DNA from: Xanthomonas sp. DAR 80977
GTDB taxonomy: Bacteria > Pseudomonadota > Gammaproteobacteria > Xanthomonadales > Xanthomonadaceae
DNA length: 64,000 bases
NCBI RefSeq assembly: GCF_041240605.1
Contig: NZ_CP162487.1
Coordinates: forward strand, 2,673,001-2,737,000
Direction of reading: 5' to 3'
Shown: in pieces, positions 18,081-26,923 of the stretch
Numbering within the stretch: position 1 is the stretch's first letter
Layout: each line of letters begins with the position of its first letter
Made by a program: the position numbers and the translations under genes
Notes under the pieces: model-generated
Seen by the model: only the letters and a program-made list of their open reading frames with translations
Told to the model about the DNA's origin: nothing
Database searches by the model: none

Positions 18081-19232
18081 CTACAGGCCCAGCGCCTTGG
18101 CCTTGGCCGCGTCGTAGTCGCTCTGGGTGATCAGGCCCAGGTCCAGCATCTCCTTGGCCTTCTTCAGCTTGGCGACCGGATCGTCGGCCGCCGGCGCGGC
18201 GGGCGCGACCGGCTGCTGCAGGCCGCCGACCCCACCGACCAGGCCGGTGGCCATGCCCACCCCGACCAGGCCGGCGGCGCCGCCGTGCTCGCCCGCCGAC
18301 TGGATGCCCTGGGCCACACTCGCCTGCAAGTTGGAGTTGCCGCGCGCGCCGGCCAGCGCATCGGCGCGCTGCACGGTCTTGAGCAGTTCCCGCGTGTTCG
18401 CGTCGTACTCGATCGACACGATCGCGGTCTTGACGATGGCCAGGCCGCGGTCGGAACGCCACTGGTACGCCTGCTCGACCGCATCGGACAGGCTCCTGGC
18501 GAAGCCGAGCGAATCCTGCTGCAGCTTGGTGATGCGATTGCCCTTGCCCGGGTCGTTCGTGTACAGGCTGAAGGCCGGCGCCAGCGAACCCACCACCTCG
18601 TTGAACAACTGATTGGCGGCGGCGTTGTCGAGGTCGGTGAAGTCGAACACCTGGCCCGGTTGCAGGTAGCGGGCCGGCACGAAGTTCTTCACGAACAGGA
18701 TCGGGTCGACGATCTTCAGCGTATAGGAGCCGCGCGTCACCGCGCCGACCTGCGTGCCGAGGAAACCGTCGTCCCAGTAGATCTCGGACTGCGTGCCGAA
18801 GCGGTTGTCGGGCAGCTCCTTCAGCGAGACGAAGAACGCGGCCTGCTGCGAACCCGGCTGGCCGCCGAACTTGAAACGCTCCCAGCTCTGGCGGATGAGC
18901 GGCGAGACCAGGCCGTCGCCGGCGAAGATCGACTGCGAATTCGGATCGTCGGACCGCCATTCGTAGCCGCCCGGCTCGGCGACGAAGCCGGTGATCGCGC
19001 CATCCTGTACCAGCAGCAGCCCGTAGCCTTCGGGAACGACGATCTTCGACCCGTTGCTGATGATGTTCGAGGAGGCGCCGGTGTTGGAACCACGCCCGGC
19101 GTTGCTGCCGTGCGGCACCGCGGCGAACAGCGCCGCCGTCGGCGGCAGGCCCGCCGGCACGGTGTAGAAGTCCTTCCACTGATCGGCGAGAACGCCGCCG
19201 ACCGCACCTGACACCGCCTGGACGAGACCCAT
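18081..19232 (-). CDS. SPFH/band-7-like protein with C-terminal SHOCT domain
   Basis: 383 residues. The body resembles the virion-core-protein-like SPFH group (COG4260): IVVPEGYGLLLVQDG, then GGYEW, and a FVSLKELPDNRFGTQSEI region. The C-terminus, DPVAKLKKAKEMLDLGLITQ, is a SHOCT-type oligomerisation motif, reached through a Gly/Ala/Pro-rich linker. Relatives form membrane-associated oligomers. I take the ATG at 19232 because GGGAG lies 6 bp upstream; a longer frame begins at 19271. It is the first gene of the operon with the zinc-ribbon and small membrane proteins. Confidence 0.82.
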   Translation of the reverse strand: MGLVQAVSGAVGGVLADQWKDFYTVPAGLPPTAALFAAVPHGSNAGRGSNTGASSNIISNGSKIVVPEGYGLLLVQDGAITGFVAEPGGYEWRSDDPNSQSIFAGDGLVSPLIRQSWERFKFGGQPGSQQAAFFVSLKELPDNRFGTQSEIYWDDGFLGTQVGAVTRGSYTLKIVDPILFVKNFVPARYLQPGQVFDFTDLDNAAANQLFNEVVGSLAPAFSLYTNDPGKGNRITKLQQDSLGFARSLSDAVEQAYQWRSDRGLAIVKTAIVSIEYDANTRELLKTVQRADALAGARGNSNLQASVAQGIQSAGEHGGAAGLVGVGMATGLVGGVGGLQQPVAPAAPAADDPVAKLKKAKEMLDLGLITQSDYDAAKAKALGL

Positions 19233-19385
19233 GACAACTCCCTGTGATTCGTGGATGGGCACCGTGCCCATCGTGCTGGCCGGACTATATCAGCAGCGGG
19301 CGACGGGTGAAGGAGGGGGCTGGGCTGGTCCCGGCGTGTCGCTGCCTTGTGCATTCCGAGCGGGCAATCGCGGCGCGCGGCACGC

Positions 19386-19420
19386 CGAAAAACAACGCCC
19401 CGCGGGAGCGCGGCGTTGTT
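19386..19420 (-). terminator. Intrinsic terminator
   Basis: A long GC-rich inverted repeat (AACAACGCC...GGCGTTGTT, 19391-19420) is followed in the minus direction by TTTTTC. It lies about 50 bp after the stop of the small periplasmic protein gene. Confidence 0.75.
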
Positions 19421-19467
19421 CGGCGATGGGATTCAAGGCGCGGAATGGCGCAGCGCCGGCGTCAGCC

Positions 19468-19743
19468 TTACGGCAGATTGCACTTGAGCTTGCCATCCAC
19501 GTAGTAGGGCTTGGGGACATCCGGGTTCTGGCTGGTCTTCTCGAACACCACCTCGAACGAGTCGAGATCCGGCGTGCCCTTGCGCGACGTGCAGGCCTCC
19601 TGCAGCTTCTTCTTCACCGCGGCGATGCCGGCATCGCGATTGGCGCCATCGGCGCTGTTGGTCAGGTTGACGACCTCGGCGAATGCCGGCGAGCTCATGC
19701 CCAGCAGGCATCCGGCGAACATGAGAACGTGCAGCTTCTTCAT
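19468..19743 (-). CDS. Small periplasmic protein of unknown function
   Basis: 91 residues with a clear signal peptide (MKKLHVLMFAGCLLG, cleavage near AFA-EV). The mature part has two cysteines and no motif I recognise. AAAGGAGA precedes the ATG, and an intrinsic terminator follows, so it is probably a single-gene transcript. Confidence 0.75.
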   Translation of the reverse strand: MKKLHVLMFAGCLLGMSSPAFAEVVNLTNSADGANRDAGIAAVKKKLQEACTSRKGTPDLDSFEVVFEKTSQNPDVPKPYYVDGKLKCNLP

Positions 19744-19906
19744 AGAGTCTCCTTTGCAATGTCGATGTCCGTGAGCGTCCGGCGACGTGGTCCGCGCGCC
19801 ACGCATCCGCGTGAGGGCGTGGCAGGCGTCGTCCGGCGCGTCGGTAGCATAGGGAGCGCGGGTTAAGGCTTCGTGGGGATTGTGTTGGAGCGTGCGGATC
19901 GCCATG

Positions 19907-19934
19907 AGCAAAGGCCGTTTTTGCCAAACGGCCT
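19907..19934 (-). terminator. Intrinsic terminator after the Crp/Fnr gene
   Basis: A perfect 9-bp inverted repeat, AGGCCGTTT / AAACGGCCT, with a 5-nt loop (19912-19934). In the minus direction the stem runs into TTTTGC. It is about 65 bp downstream of the Crp/Fnr stop codon. Confidence 0.65.
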
Positions 19935-19998
19935 CCCGTTTCTTTGGCGGTGCGAAAAAACGCCTGCAGCGTCTTGATTCATCGATTGGATGGAGTGA

Positions 19999-20637
19999 CT
20001 ACCACTTCCCGGGAAGAGGCTTGACCAAGACCAACCGTGAGCCTCCATTCTTGGCGATGAAACCGCCCCGCAGCAGATCGCGAATGACGTGGTTGACCAT
20101 CTCGCGCGTCGCGCCGACCCGAGCGGACATTTCTCGCTGGGTCAATGCAGCAGGAATGATGCGCTGGCCATCCTGTTCGACGGCCTCCGCATTCATCAGA
20201 TCCACCAGCCGTTCGTACACGCCACTGAGCGCAAGGCTGCGCGCCTGGCTGGTCGCATGGCGAAGGCGCCTGATCAAGGTCACGATCAGGAACTCGGCGA
20301 ACGCCGCGTTCTTCTCCATGAACTCGCGAAACTCGGCAAACGCGACGACGACGCATTCGGATGGTTCCGTGCTCTTGACCGAGGCGGATCGCCGGCCACC
20401 GTCGAGCAACATCTCCCCGAAGAATTCGCCCGGCCGCATGACGTTGTAAACCAGCTCGCGCCCCCTGCTGTCGCACGTGAACACCTTGAGCTTGCCGCTG
20501 ACCAGGATGTACACCGCATCGGCCATGTCGCCCTCGGAAACCAGGACTTCCCCGGAGGCGTAGCGGCGAGTGTCGCCGACCGCAACCAGTTCCTTCAAAA
20601 GTTCCTGGGGGATCAGGCTGTTCGGTTCTATAGCCAT
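19999..20637 (-). CDS. Crp/Fnr-family transcriptional regulator
   Basis: 212 residues. The N-terminal half is a cyclic-nucleotide-binding-type beta roll (RYASGEVLVSEGD, then PGEFFGEMLLDGGRRSASV). A dimer helix leads into a winged helix (LTQREMSARVGATREMVNHV). No Fnr-type cysteine set is visible, so it probably senses a nucleotide or similar ligand and not an iron-sulfur cluster. It ends in its own terminator, and its upstream region is the long gap bordering the accessory segment. Its targets are unknown. Confidence 0.88.
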   Translation of the reverse strand: MAIEPNSLIPQELLKELVAVGDTRRYASGEVLVSEGDMADAVYILVSGKLKVFTCDSRGRELVYNVMRPGEFFGEMLLDGGRRSASVKSTEPSECVVVAFAEFREFMEKNAAFAEFLIVTLIRRLRHATSQARSLALSGVYERLVDLMNAEAVEQDGQRIIPAALTQREMSARVGATREMVNHVIRDLLRGGFIAKNGGSRLVLVKPLPGKW

Positions 20638-21164
20638 GGCGTCTCGGTAGCATGGAGGTGCGCGGAGAAGTTCTGTCTACCAGCGCAGACGGCGGGGCTG
20701 TGAACTATTTCCGTTGCAGACAAGTTGGGTTCGTGGTTTTTTAGCACATCCAAGGGGGCGCCATTCGGGATGACGATTCCACCAATCTGTAGCCAGGCGA
20801 GCCTTGGGGAAGAGGCTTGCGCTCACTTCTAAATAACGGTTGACTGCTAAGTCAACCTTTGCTCGAGCTTCGCTCTGGAATGATGGTCTTGGCACCGAAT
20901 CGTGTTGATTAAAAGTTCGCATGTTGCTTAATTGGATAGAAATTTAGTGATTAAGGAGGTTTGTCGGGGGTAGGGCATATGCCCGCTCTTGGCCGGAAGC
21001 CGATTTACGCCTACCGGAAGATAGCGCTGCTATCTGTGTGCAGCACTTCGCCTATCGCCCAATCGAGCGCCTTGTATTATTCTGAGACTGGCGCAGTCTA
21101 TTCTTGTTTCCAATGCGCCAGACTACGAACTGTATTGCATCGGAGCTGACCTCAGGGGGTCGTC
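20638..21164. other. 527-bp intergenic region with one inverted repeat
   Basis: I see no convincing gene. Base composition drops from here on, so this is probably the left border of the accessory segment. It contains a perfect 8-bp inverted repeat, GGTTGACT / AGTCAACC, with a 4-nt loop at 20838-20857, followed by TTTGC; this could be an operator or a weak terminator. No tRNA or rRNA sequence is recognisable. Confidence 0.5.
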
Positions 21165-22370
21165 ATGTCTCGGATCCAAAGGCTGTGCCTGGTTCTGATT
21201 GCCGCGTCGCTGACTATTGGCTGCAGCACCTTGCGTAATATTGTTTACACACAAGAAGAGCGACGCACTGAGCAGTCTGCGTTCTTCATGGACCGACGCG
21301 GAGATCTCTACCCGCCTGGCGACGTGTATGTCAGCAAGTGGGGCGTATGGGGACGCAAGTTCAAGGAAGCAAGTCTGGAGGCGCATTTTCGGCGGCAGGC
21401 GCGCCGGCAATCTTCTGATTGGCAAAAACTTCTCCGAATTACCGAAGTGAAGCCGACCGGGAACTTCGATAGCGACTGGGACTTGGTACAGCGTGCGCTA
21501 GTGCGTCGGGCCGCCGATCAGTTCAATCACGAGGGAGCCAGCGATGTGCTTTTGGTAGTGCATGGCTTCAACAACAATTTCGAAAAGGCCAACAAGTGGC
21601 TGGATCCATTCCAGGATTACATCCAGCAAGCGCGCCCCAAAACACATGTAGTGCGAATGTACTGGGACGGGCTGTCCAACAGGACGGGAATTGGTATCTG
21701 GGGGGAGGCTCAGTACAACGGCCCTCACGTCGGACAATCGCTTCGGCGCATACTGAATCAGCTGGATCCGAACACCAAACTACGGATATTCACGCATAGC
21801 TCTGGGGCCTACGTCGTTGTCAACGCTCTCGGCAATGGTGGTGCGAGCTTCCAGGACTTCAGTGATAAGAGTTGGAGCAAACAGATCCGCGAGCGGGCGG
21901 GGCAGACGGAGGGTGAGTACGCCATCCCCTCCAGAATTGCAGATCTCCGTGTAGCGATGCTGGTTCCTGCGCAACCAACGATTGCGTTTGATCGATTCAC
22001 CCAGAACAAGCAGGCGGGCTCAGGTTTGGTTGGGGTGATTCCAAAACGCCTGGTCCTAGGGACGAGTGCGCAGGATTCAGCTACGACGAAGCACTTTGTC
22101 GGATGCGAACAGTTCGGCGTTACGTGCATGGCAACTCAGCCAAAGAGTGCATGCAGCGAGGTCAGGACAGCGCTAGAGCGACCCGGGCAGCCATCGCCTG
22201 TGGTCGTTGTCGACTTCCCGAAGCCGAGCAACGGCAATCGACACCAACACGGTGTCACGGCCTACATGGAAGACACTCAGGAGTGGGGCGAACTGATCCG
22301 GCAGCTATTTGGGCCTGCCGCCGGCGAGGAAGCGCCGCTGCAGGTTGGGAGCGTGCCGATTTGCTCCTAG
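21165..22370 (+). CDS. Lipoprotein with alpha/beta-hydrolase (DUF900-like) fold
   Basis: 401 residues. A lipoprotein signal ends at the lipobox LTIGC. The body has LLVVHGFNNNFE, the usual oxyanion region of DUF900-type hydrolases, and THSSGAY in place of the GxSxG nucleophile elbow. A C-terminal His (NRHQHG) could complete a triad. It is likely an envelope-anchored esterase or lipase-like enzyme with unknown substrate. GC content is lower than in the flanking chromosome, which suggests acquisition. Confidence 0.7.
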   Translation: MSRIQRLCLVLIAASLTIGCSTLRNIVYTQEERRTEQSAFFMDRRGDLYPPGDVYVSKWGVWGRKFKEASLEAHFRRQARRQSSDWQKLLRITEVKPTGNFDSDWDLVQRALVRRAADQFNHEGASDVLLVVHGFNNNFEKANKWLDPFQDYIQQARPKTHVVRMYWDGLSNRTGIGIWGEAQYNGPHVGQSLRRILNQLDPNTKLRIFTHSSGAYVVVNALGNGGASFQDFSDKSWSKQIRERAGQTEGEYAIPSRIADLRVAMLVPAQPTIAFDRFTQNKQAGSGLVGVIPKRLVLGTSAQDSATTKHFVGCEQFGVTCMATQPKSACSEVRTALERPGQPSPVVVVDFPKPSNGNRHQHGVTAYMEDTQEWGELIRQLFGPAAGEEAPLQVGSVPICS

Positions 22371-22735
22371 CCCACAAACCCAACATGACCTCGCCTGGCC
22401 GTGCTGCCAGGCTGAGGAGGATGCCGCCGTCGGACGACGTGTCCGCTACTGGCCGAGAGCGGACATTGCGCAGGGCGGGGGATTAGGCAAATTTATCGCG
22501 GGTAGGGGAGGGGATCTGTCGGCCATAACCTGTCATTCTCGCTTCATTCATAGCAACGACGACGCACCCCAGCATTGGTCATCACACAAGGCGCGCGGAC
22601 GGAATACCTCGTTCGCTAACACGTGATCGGTAAAGTTCTGATCAGGTTGGGTCGGGCCAGGTTTCAATGTATCCAGGTTTATCTTATTTTGCTCAAAAAA
22701 AGGTGATGTTTCACTAATGCACTCTAGGGGGCGAG
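22371..22735. other. 365-bp intergenic region upstream of the SIR2-HerA operon
   Basis: No gene is supported. The last ~60 bp are AT-rich and should carry the operon promoter, but I see no well-spaced -35/-10 pair. A GGGGG tract lies just before the SIR2 start codon. Confidence 0.4.
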
Positions 22736-23938
22736 ATGCACAAACATGATCCGGTTCGACAGATTAGTTTCATTCAGCAGGCGCTGTCGCAGAACCGTAA
22801 GCCTATCGGCTTCTTTCTCGGCGCAGGATGCCCCCTGTCGATCCGCGTCAATGAGCGAGAGGCGGATGGAAAGACTATCACCGATCCATTGATCTGGGAT
22901 GTGGCCGGATTGACGAAGGTGATCGCCAAGGCCCTGTCGAGCGGGGACCCCGCAAAGCCCAAAAGTTGGGACAAGATCGTTCAGATCGTGAAAGAGGATG
23001 GCGGCAACAGCAGCAATATCGAGCTCATCCTTAGCCGCATCCGCGTGTTCGCGAGCGTGGCTGGCATCGGAGATGTGCGCGGTCTTACAGCAGCCGAGCT
23101 CAAAGTACTCGATACCGAGGTCTGTGATGTAATCTCCGAGGAGGTCACCCGCACGCTTCCGACAAAGGACAGCCCCTATCACAATCTTGCGATCTGGAGT
23201 CGCTCGATCCGCCGTGAGCGGCCCGTCCATCTCTTTACAACCAATTACGACTTGCTTATGGAGCAGGCCCTTGAGGAAAGTTCAGCACCCTATTTCGACG
23301 GCTTCATCGGCGCCCGGAAGGCTTTCTTCGACCTCGGCGCTGTTGAGGATGAGGGCTTATTGCCACCGCGATGGACTCGGCTATGGAAAATCCATGGCTC
23401 ACTCAACTGGCGCCTGGAGAACGAGACGGACGTCGTTCGAACCGATCAGAAGACCGATAAGCAGAGCTATCTGATCTACCCGTCGCATCTCAAATATGAT
23501 CAGAGCCGCAAGATGCCCTATCTCGCGATGCTTGATCGCTTGAAGGCCTTCCTCCTCGCGCCGTCGTCGCTACTCTTCATCTGCGGCTATTCCTTCGCAG
23601 ACGAGCATATCAACGACGTCATATGCCGCAGCCTTGAGGCGAACCCGACTGCTCATGTCTTTGCCTTTGTCCATGGCGAGCTAGAAACAGAGAGCTACAA
23701 GCTCGCGCGCCAGTGTGCGCTGGCGACCCCGAATCTGAGCCTGCTGGGGTTCGACAAGGCGATCATCGGCCGCACGCCGGGTGACTGGACAGGCGACGGG
23801 GCAGATGACCTTGTGTTGCCGCCCAGTATCCTCGTGAAGGACGGCGACAAGGTCACTGTGCGACTCGGCGACTTTGCTGCACTCGGCGCGCTGCTTCGTG
23901 GTCTCTCCGGCGACGGGACGAACAATGATCCGGTCTGA
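22736..23938 (+). CDS. SIR2-family protein (candidate NADase, SIR2-HerA defence system)
   Basis: 400 residues. The N-terminal SIR2 core has FFLGAGCP for NAD binding, T168-T-N-Y-D172, and H220 in IHGSLNW as candidate catalytic His, followed by FICGYSFADEHIND typical of prokaryotic SIR2 defence proteins. In SIR2-HerA (Nezha-type) systems this protein depletes NAD+ on phage infection when assembled with the HerA hexamer. Its stop overlaps the HerA start by 14 bp, so the pair is translationally linked. The remaining C-terminal residues have no motif I recognise. Confidence 0.88.
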   Translation: MHKHDPVRQISFIQQALSQNRKPIGFFLGAGCPLSIRVNEREADGKTITDPLIWDVAGLTKVIAKALSSGDPAKPKSWDKIVQIVKEDGGNSSNIELILSRIRVFASVAGIGDVRGLTAAELKVLDTEVCDVISEEVTRTLPTKDSPYHNLAIWSRSIRRERPVHLFTTNYDLLMEQALEESSAPYFDGFIGARKAFFDLGAVEDEGLLPPRWTRLWKIHGSLNWRLENETDVVRTDQKTDKQSYLIYPSHLKYDQSRKMPYLAMLDRLKAFLLAPSSLLFICGYSFADEHINDVICRSLEANPTAHVFAFVHGELETESYKLARQCALATPNLSLLGFDKAIIGRTPGDWTGDGADDLVLPPSILVKDGDKVTVRLGDFAALGALLRGLSGDGTNNDPV

Positions 23939-25829
23939 CCTAGCTGATCGGGCGACCGTCATCGGCACGGTCCAGGACGTTAGCGGGACGTCGGTCAGCG
24001 TCACCTTGACGTCGGACCGCTTCTCGGGCCTGAGCTTTGTCCACGGCCAAGGCCACAAGATTGGCCAGATCGGCAGCTTCGTTAAAATCCCGATTGGGTA
24101 TGTCGACCTCTATGGGATCGTTTCGCAGGTCGGGGCGAGCGCGGTTCCAGAGAAGGCCGCACTTTCGATGCCCAATGGGCTGCGCTGGATGACGGTCCAG
24201 CTGGTCGGCGAGGGCTACAGGACAGGACGGTTCCAGCGCGGCATATCGCAATATCCGACATTCGAGGATGAGGTTCATCTTGTCTCCGAGGCCGACCTTC
24301 AGGCGATCTACGGACGATCGGATGAGCAAAACCATCTGGTCCGCGTCGGCCATGTGGCAGGAAGCGAGTCGATCAACGCGCTGGTCGACGTGAACAAGCT
24401 CGTAACCCGCCACAGCGCTGTCGTGGGAACGACCGGCTCTGGCAAGTCGACGACGGTCGCCGGACTTCTTAATGTCCTGTCTGATGAGAGTCGCTTTCCC
24501 TCCGCGCGCATAGTCGTCCTCGACCTTCACGGGGAATATGCCAAGGCGCTTAGCGACCGCGCGAACATTTTCAAGATCACCCCGGATGTCCGCAACATCA
24601 ACGAACACCGGCTGTGCATTCCATTCTGGGCCCTGAGCTTCGACGAGCTCATGCGGGTGACGTTCGGAAGCCTCCCGCCCGATGGAAAAGCACGCAACGT
24701 CATCCTCGAGCAAATACTCGAGGCCAAGATCGCAAGCCTGACGGCGCAGCCGATCACCGGTGTCGATCCCGCAAGCATCACCGCCGATAGTCCGATACCT
24801 TTCTCGCTCAACAAGCTTTGGCATGACCTATATTGCCGCGAGTTCGGAACCTATCTCAGCGCTGGCGGCGCGAACCCGTTAGATCAGGCGACCTGGGCCT
24901 ATGAATGCGATGCTTCCGGCACAAAGATCGTGGGGGATGCGCAGGCCGCGGTCCCACCGCGCTTTCGCAAGGTAAAGAATGTCGCCTCTGATCCGGAGAA
25001 GATCAATTGGCTCCCGGACGTTCTCAACATCCGGGGGCCGCTTGAGGCGCTCGGCGCCCGGCTTCGTGTCGCTCGCTACGACTTCCTGTTGAAGCCCGGC
25101 GACTGGCATCCTGACCCCCATGGCAAGACGACCAAGACGCTCGCCGATCTCGTCGGGCAATGGCTCGGTAGCGACAAGCCGATCACTATCCTCGATCTGT
25201 CGGGTATTCCCTCGACGGTGACGAACGACATCATCGGCAACATATTGCGCGTTCTTTACGATGGACTTTTCTGGGCGCGTAACCTCTCGGAGGGCGGGCG
25301 CGAACGCCCGCTGCTCGTCGTGATGGAGGAAGCGCACAGCTACCTTGGCGACAATGGCAGCAGCGCAGCCTCGATCGCGACTCAGCGCATCGTCAAGGAA
25401 GGGCGCAAATATGGGATTGGCGCGATGATCGTTAGCCAGCGCCCCGCAGAGATCAACCCGACGATCCTGTCACAATGCGGGACATTCTTCGCGATGCGGT
25501 TGAGCAATGCAACGGATCGCTCGCATGTGACGAGCGCGCTTTCGGATAATCTCGAGGGCCTGACCAGCATGCTCCCGGTGCTTCGCACCGGAGAGGCGAT
25601 CATCCTCGGCGAAGCGGTCCGCTTGCCAATGCGCACGATGATCCAAGCACCGCCTCGGGACCGTCGCCCCGACAGCCAGGATCCGCTCATTTGCGACGAA
25701 GCCGCGCCTGACGAATCGATGACCCCTGGTGGCTGGAACCTTCGGACCCATATTGCCGCGGACTATCGCTATTTCGTCGAGAACTGGCTGCAGCAGAACC
25801 CCGTATCCCCCCCTCCAAAGAAGGAATAA
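23925..25829 (+). CDS. HerA-like hexameric ATPase (SIR2-HerA defence system)
   Basis: 634 residues. An N-terminal HAS-barrel-like region precedes a Walker A motif, GTTGSGKST with K174, and Walker B VVMEEAHSYLG with E468/E469. The ATPase core continues to MIVSQRPAEINPTILSQCGT, which contains the sensor and arginine-finger region of HerA/FtsK-type motors. These proteins form hexameric rings on DNA or act as scaffolds for the SIR2 effector. I choose the ATG at 23925, inside the end of the SIR2 gene, because N-terminal homology begins there; the frame is open further upstream without a good start. Confidence 0.9.
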   Translation: MIRSDLADRATVIGTVQDVSGTSVSVTLTSDRFSGLSFVHGQGHKIGQIGSFVKIPIGYVDLYGIVSQVGASAVPEKAALSMPNGLRWMTVQLVGEGYRTGRFQRGISQYPTFEDEVHLVSEADLQAIYGRSDEQNHLVRVGHVAGSESINALVDVNKLVTRHSAVVGTTGSGKSTTVAGLLNVLSDESRFPSARIVVLDLHGEYAKALSDRANIFKITPDVRNINEHRLCIPFWALSFDELMRVTFGSLPPDGKARNVILEQILEAKIASLTAQPITGVDPASITADSPIPFSLNKLWHDLYCREFGTYLSAGGANPLDQATWAYECDASGTKIVGDAQAAVPPRFRKVKNVASDPEKINWLPDVLNIRGPLEALGARLRVARYDFLLKPGDWHPDPHGKTTKTLADLVGQWLGSDKPITILDLSGIPSTVTNDIIGNILRVLYDGLFWARNLSEGGRERPLLVVMEEAHSYLGDNGSSAASIATQRIVKEGRKYGIGAMIVSQRPAEINPTILSQCGTFFAMRLSNATDRSHVTSALSDNLEGLTSMLPVLRTGEAIILGEAVRLPMRTMIQAPPRDRRPDSQDPLICDEAAPDESMTPGGWNLRTHIAADYRYFVENWLQQNPVSPPPKKE

Positions 25830-25835
25830 CCGCCC

Positions 25836-26054
25836 ATGGCATGGCAAGATTTCGCGCCCTTCACCTCCTCGAACATCGCGGCGATCCGTTACGATGAGGA
25901 ACAGCTCCTGCTAGAGGTCGAGTTCCTCAACAGCATCCGCTATCATTATTACGAGGTGCCAGCGCATATTGCGCAAGCCTTCGACCAAGCCTCGTCGAAG
26001 GGAAGTTTCCTCGCCTCAACCATCAAGGGCCATTATCGTTACGGCCGCGCCTGA
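25836..26054 (+). CDS. KTSC domain protein
   Basis: 72 residues, almost entirely one KTSC domain: SSNIAAIRYDEEQLLLEVEF, then YHYYEVP and a final SKGSFLASTIKGHYRYGR. KTSC domains are small and found alone or fused to other domains, with proposed roles in nucleic-acid interactions. The gene starts 7 bp after the HerA stop, with AAGGA overlapping that gene's end, so it is the third gene of the operon. Its role in a SIR2-HerA system is not known to me. Confidence 0.85.
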   Translation: MAWQDFAPFTSSNIAAIRYDEEQLLLEVEFLNSIRYHYYEVPAHIAQAFDQASSKGSFLASTIKGHYRYGRA

Positions 26055-26339
26055 ATGTCGATTGTAAACCTCGATCGGAAGAATAGTCGCGCTCAGCTCG
26101 GTGCCTTCGAAGTCAACAACAACAAGACCTTGTTCGAGTTCTTTAACGAGGTCGCCGCAGCCGATCGCGACAAGCAGCTCCACAGGCGGCCTTGCCCCGA
26201 GTTGTACCTGCGGGTGGTGTTAGCGGCAGCCGACTCGGCCAGCAGTTCGCGCACGGCGTCGGCGGCTTGCTTGCTTGCTTGGCCAGTTGTTCCGGCAATT
26301 CCAGATGGGCAGTTGTCGCTAGCAAGGCCGCGGGGGTAG
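26055..26339 (+). pseudogene. Truncated fourth gene of the SIR2-HerA operon
   Basis: An ATG follows the KTSC stop with no gap. About 40 codons look natural (MSIVNLDRKNSRAQLGAFEV, then KTLFEFFNEVAAADRDK). After roughly base 26175 the composition changes and the frame runs antisense through a recombinase fragment until a stop at 26339. I read this as the N-terminus of a lost gene joined to foreign sequence. I do not recognise the family of the retained part. Confidence 0.6.
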
Positions 26340-26347
26340 AATTTCAC
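26178..26347 (-). pseudogene. N-terminal remnant of a tyrosine recombinase
   Basis: On the minus strand the frame reads ADAVRELLAESAAANTTRRY, which matches the N-terminal style of Tn-type recombinases; the intact one at 43367 has NTVRSYASALRHF at the same place. After RRY the expected ASALR does not follow, so homology stops near 26205. The fragment abuts the truncated fourth gene of the defence operon and marks a past transposon or recombination junction. Confidence 0.5.
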
Positions 26348-26430
26348 TTCATATTATACAATATACGCTATGAAATGGCGTATGTACTGACGATAATCAT
26401 CACTTATAACAAGTAAGTTATCAGCAGAGT
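26341..26430. repeat. AT-rich segment with overlapping inverted repeats
   Basis: Contains ATACGC / GCGTAT around a 9-nt spacer and ACTTA / TAAGT around a 7-nt spacer. It lies just upstream of the recombinase remnant, where a recombination site or promoter of that lost element would be expected. Function is inferred from position only. Confidence 0.4.
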
Positions 26431-26432
26431 AG

Positions 26433-26525
26433 GGCGCCGCCGAGGCGTTGCGCGAACTGGCGATCCAGACCGCGCTGGCGCACGTCCGCGCCGACCAACT
26501 GGAACGTTTGAGCGATCTGCCCTAG
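26433..26525 (+). pseudogene. Orphan C-terminal gene fragment
   Basis: A 30-codon stretch with coding-like composition (AAEALRELAIQTALAHVRAD, then QLERLSDLP and a stop) has no start codon; a stop lies immediately upstream. It looks like the end of a lost gene in this mosaic. The family is not recognised. Confidence 0.35.
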
Positions 26526-26700
26526 CAGGCATGTGCCGCACTAGTCCCGAATGCGGCATCCTCTAAAGTCAAGACCAAGTCCCGACGCAAACCACCACCA
26601 GCGTGAGAAAAGCGCCCCGGCACGGCACAGTTGCAACCACTCCTAATTTCTCAAACGAGGCCGGTCATAGACGGACAATCAGCAAAAGGAGCAACGTCCA

Positions 26701-26906
26701 TGATGCGCAATGCACAGTTGAATAAGATTCCCAGCATTGAATTGCGGCTAGTGGATCAAGCGCGCTCATCACCATCTTGCCGGCTATGGAAAGACGTCCG
26801 CGTACTCACCTTGAGTAGCATCTCGGTGAACCCTCAACTACGAGGGAAGGGCTGGTTCACTGAATTTCTCGCGCTATGCGACGCTCTGAACCTGCGATCT
26901 AGCTAG
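26701..26906 (+). CDS. Short GNAT-like protein, probably truncated
   Basis: 68 residues. The stretch LSSISVNPQLRGKGWFTEFL resembles the acetyl-CoA-binding motif of GNAT-like proteins found on phages and plasmids. Full-length relatives continue well past LALCDALN, whereas here the frame ends six residues later, so the C-terminus is probably lost. AAAGGAG sits upstream of the ATG. Confidence 0.5.
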
Positions 26907-26923
26907 ATGCACAACAACGACCT

